DNA from: Fredinandcohnia aciditolerans
Lineage (GTDB): Bacteria > Bacillota > Bacilli > Bacillales > Bacillaceae_L
Reading direction: 5' to 3'
NCBI GenBank assembly: GCA_003640645.1
Contig: QGHH01000002.1
Span: forward strand, 298,180 to 362,179
Length of the DNA: 64,000 nucleotides
Positions within the stretch are counted from its first letter, which is position 1; each line of letters begins with the position of its first letter. The notes beneath the pieces are model-generated. The model had not been told where the DNA came from, did not search any database, and saw only the letters and a list, made by a program, of their open reading frames with translations. Of this stretch, positions 62,826 through 64,000 are shown piece by piece. The translations under genes were made by a program, and so were the position numbers.

Positions 62826-63107
62826 ATGAAGGTTTTTAATGCAATGGAGCCATTAGTAGCTGAAGCAATTAATGATAATTGGTCTGAATATAACCTGCCT
62901 TGTAGATGTGAACAATGTAAAAATGATGTATTTGCCCTCACGCTTAATAATATACAGCCGCGTTATGTCTCGAAGGATAGTGGTATGGCGTATGTTCGTG
63001 CTCAATATTTTAATAAACAAATGATGGCCAATATCTATGTGAAAATTGCAGAAGCCGTAAACATCGTAGCAAAAAATCCTCAATGCGCGAATTTTCAAAG
63101 GAGCTAA
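62826..63107 (+). CDS. comFB: ComFB late competence protein
   Basis: Small cytosolic protein of the comF operon, 93 residues. ComFB-like proteins bind zinc, and some are reported to bind cyclic dinucleotides. NAMEPLVAEAINDNW at the N-terminus is typical; Cys residues in PCRCEQCKNDV and a late NPQCANF are candidate zinc ligands. ATG at 62826 has GGAGAGGT upstream; the longer frame from 62751 adds a low-complexity leader with no site. It is 3 nt before comFC. With a terminator upstream it needs its own promoter, which I could not place in the AT-rich 140 bp between. Confidence 0.9.
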   Translation: MKVFNAMEPLVAEAINDNWSEYNLPCRCEQCKNDVFALTLNNIQPRYVSKDSGMAYVRAQYFNKQMMANIYVKIAEAVNIVAKNPQCANFQRS

Positions 63108-63110
63108 CCG

Positions 63111-63815
63111 ATGTCTACATGTATACTTTGTCATCAATATTTTGAAGAAGTGGATTCATGGGCAACCTTGTTTTCTCTAATAGAACCTGATCCACTTTGT
63201 TCTACTTGTAGTAATAAATTCAAAAGGATAGAAGGTGAACTTTGTGAATGTTGCGGACGACCTTTTTCGGGTGTGGCTGATGAATATCGTGAAGGAAACC
63301 TCTGCTATGACTGCGTTCGGTGGGACCAGGATCCTCGTTGGCAGGGTGTCCTCACAAAGAACCGGTCGATTTACCTCTATAATGACTTTGCAAAAGATGT
63401 GATTTCTCTCTATAAATTCCGCGGTGATTATGTAATTTCTTCCATCTTTAAAACCCCTCTTAAAAAAGCTTTCAACACTCATTTTAATTCTTCCCATCTT
63501 GTTGTTCCCATTCCATTAAGTGACGAGCGATTGTATGAACGTGGATTTAACCAGGCTAAGGCGTTAGCAGCATTGTTAGATGTGCAGGTACATGAAGTGC
63601 TGACGAGGACTCACCTTGAGAAGCAATCGAAAAAGAGCCGTTCTGAGCGAATTCTTGCAGAAAATGTATTCCGAGTGACTGGAGAGGTTCAGGATAAGGA
63701 AATATTGTTAGTAGATGATATTTATACAACCGGATCAACGCTTAGGCATGCGGGAAAAGTGTTGCTAGAAGCTGGGGTGAAATCGGTCTCGTCGTTGACG
63801 TTGATGAGGGGGTAG
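63111..63815 (+). CDS. comFC: ComFC phosphoribosyltransferase-like competence protein
   Basis: Cytosolic protein needed for late steps of transformation. The N-terminal four-pair Cys zinc region (CILCHQYF, CSTCSNKF, CECCGRPF, CYDCVRW) precedes a type I phosphoribosyltransferase domain with FRGDYVISSIF, VVPIPLSDERLYERGFNQA and the PRPP loop ILLVDDIYTTGSTL. 234 residues, complete. AAAGGAGC precedes the ATG and comFB ends 3 nt before. The next gene has its own sigmaD-like promoter. Family call is firm; the biochemical reaction is not established here. Confidence 0.95.
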   Translation: MSTCILCHQYFEEVDSWATLFSLIEPDPLCSTCSNKFKRIEGELCECCGRPFSGVADEYREGNLCYDCVRWDQDPRWQGVLTKNRSIYLYNDFAKDVISLYKFRGDYVISSIFKTPLKKAFNTHFNSSHLVVPIPLSDERLYERGFNQAKALAALLDVQVHEVLTRTHLEKQSKKSRSERILAENVFRVTGEVQDKEILLVDDIYTTGSTLRHAGKVLLEAGVKSVSSLTLMRG

Positions 63816-63834
63816 TAATTTCAAAAAACTTTCA

Positions 63835-63862
63835 CTATAAACTCCTTTAAAACCACCGATAT
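63835..63862 (+). promoter_or_regulatory. SigmaD-type promoter for yvyF (flagellar late genes)
   Basis: -35 CTATA (63835-63839, consensus CTAAA), 16 nt, then -10 CCGATAT (63856-63862), matching the flagellar sigmaD pattern TAAA-N15-GCCGATAT closely, 38 bp before yvyF. In B. subtilis the yvyF-flgM unit is also sigmaD-controlled. Confidence 0.7.
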
Positions 63863-63900
63863 AATAGATAGAAAAAAGGTGATCGAGGAGAGAGTCAAAA

Positions 63901-64000
63901 TGGCAGAACTAGCGAATTGCCCAAATTGTGGCAGTGTTTTTGTGAAAACGAATCTACGTGATGTTTGTGAAACATGCTATAAAGAAGAGGAAATCGCATT
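63901..64000 (+). CDS. yvyF: YvyF, flagellar-operon protein, 3' end outside the window
   Basis: Only the first 33 codons are present. ATG at 63901 follows GAGGAGAG. The start MAELANCPNCGSVFVKT and the following DVCETCYKEEE show two Cys pairs of a zinc-ribbon-like N-terminus, which fits YvyF (TIGR03826 type), the gene that follows comFC and precedes flgM in B. subtilis. A sigmaD-like promoter precedes it. The rest of the gene cannot be assessed. Confidence 0.85.

Noticed and set aside
1-64000. CRISPR arrays, tRNA or rRNA genes, prophage
   Set aside because: No regularly spaced repeats, cloverleaf-like sequences, rRNA signatures or phage structural genes were seen.

Overview
The window reads as a chromosomal segment of a low-GC, endospore-forming-type member of the Bacillaceae. 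The evidence is a right-hand block with the gene order yvyE - degS - degU - degV family - comFA - comFB - comFC - yvyF, a nearby tagO, strong AGGAGG-type ribosome binding sites, frequent TTG/GTG starts, a sigmaD-like promoter and a sortase D. I see no rRNA, tRNA, CRISPR array or intact mobile element. From memory, B. subtilis also keeps tagO, an LCP gene, yvyE and degS together with the teichuronic acid operon beyond tagO. Here that locus is greatly expanded by accessory cell-surface genes.

Left region (1-22.9 kb, + strand): a surface-glycopolymer cluster exported by an ABC transporter. It holds the 3' part of UDP-glucose dehydrogenase, a large bifunctional GT2/GT4 glycosyltransferase, an alginate-lyase-fold protein with a very long coiled coil, a truncated paralogue of the first glycosyltransferase, a TupA-like ATP-grasp ligase, a TuaH-like GT4, rmlACBD for dTDP-L-rhamnose, three further GT2 enzymes, a polyprenyl-phosphate sugar transferase, and a TagG/TagH-like ABC pair with a YheC/D-type ATP-grasp gene between its two halves. 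Uronic acid supply plus two ATP-grasp ligases suggests a polymer decorated with amino acids or peptide, analogous to teichuronopeptide (inference).

Boundary (22.9-27.6 kb): an IS3-type transposase remnant, then a minus-strand LCP ligase and a large extracytoplasmic beta-helix lyase-like protein that contains a run of nine G in its coding strand.

Middle region (27.6-42.9 kb, + strand): tagO, then a Wzx/Wzy-type cluster. It has a DegT aminotransferase, a Wzz-like protein, UDP-GlcNAc 6-dehydrogenase, a left-handed beta-helix acyltransferase, flippase, asparagine-synthetase-like protein, a WbpI-like 2-epimerase, polymerase, three GT4 enzymes and GalU. Together these give all but one step of the UDP-ManNAc3NAcA pathway; the 3-dehydrogenase is not in the window.

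Right-middle (42.9-49.9 kb, - strand): wall-remodelling genes. These are a SpoIID/LytB-type amidase enhancer, a small SH3b protein, an amidase with eight SH3b repeats, an LCP ligase next to yvyE, and yvyE.

Right region (50-64 kb, + strand): an LTA-synthase-like gene wedged between two diverged copies of a roughly 275-bp yvyE-degS intergenic segment, then degS, degU, a DUF4145-like gene, a SipW/TasA-like biofilm module (signal peptidase, two camelysin/TasA-like proteins, a coiled-coil secreted protein), a degV-family gene, comFA, a class D sortase, comFB, comFC and the start of yvyF. All calls come from reading the sequence; no database search was run.
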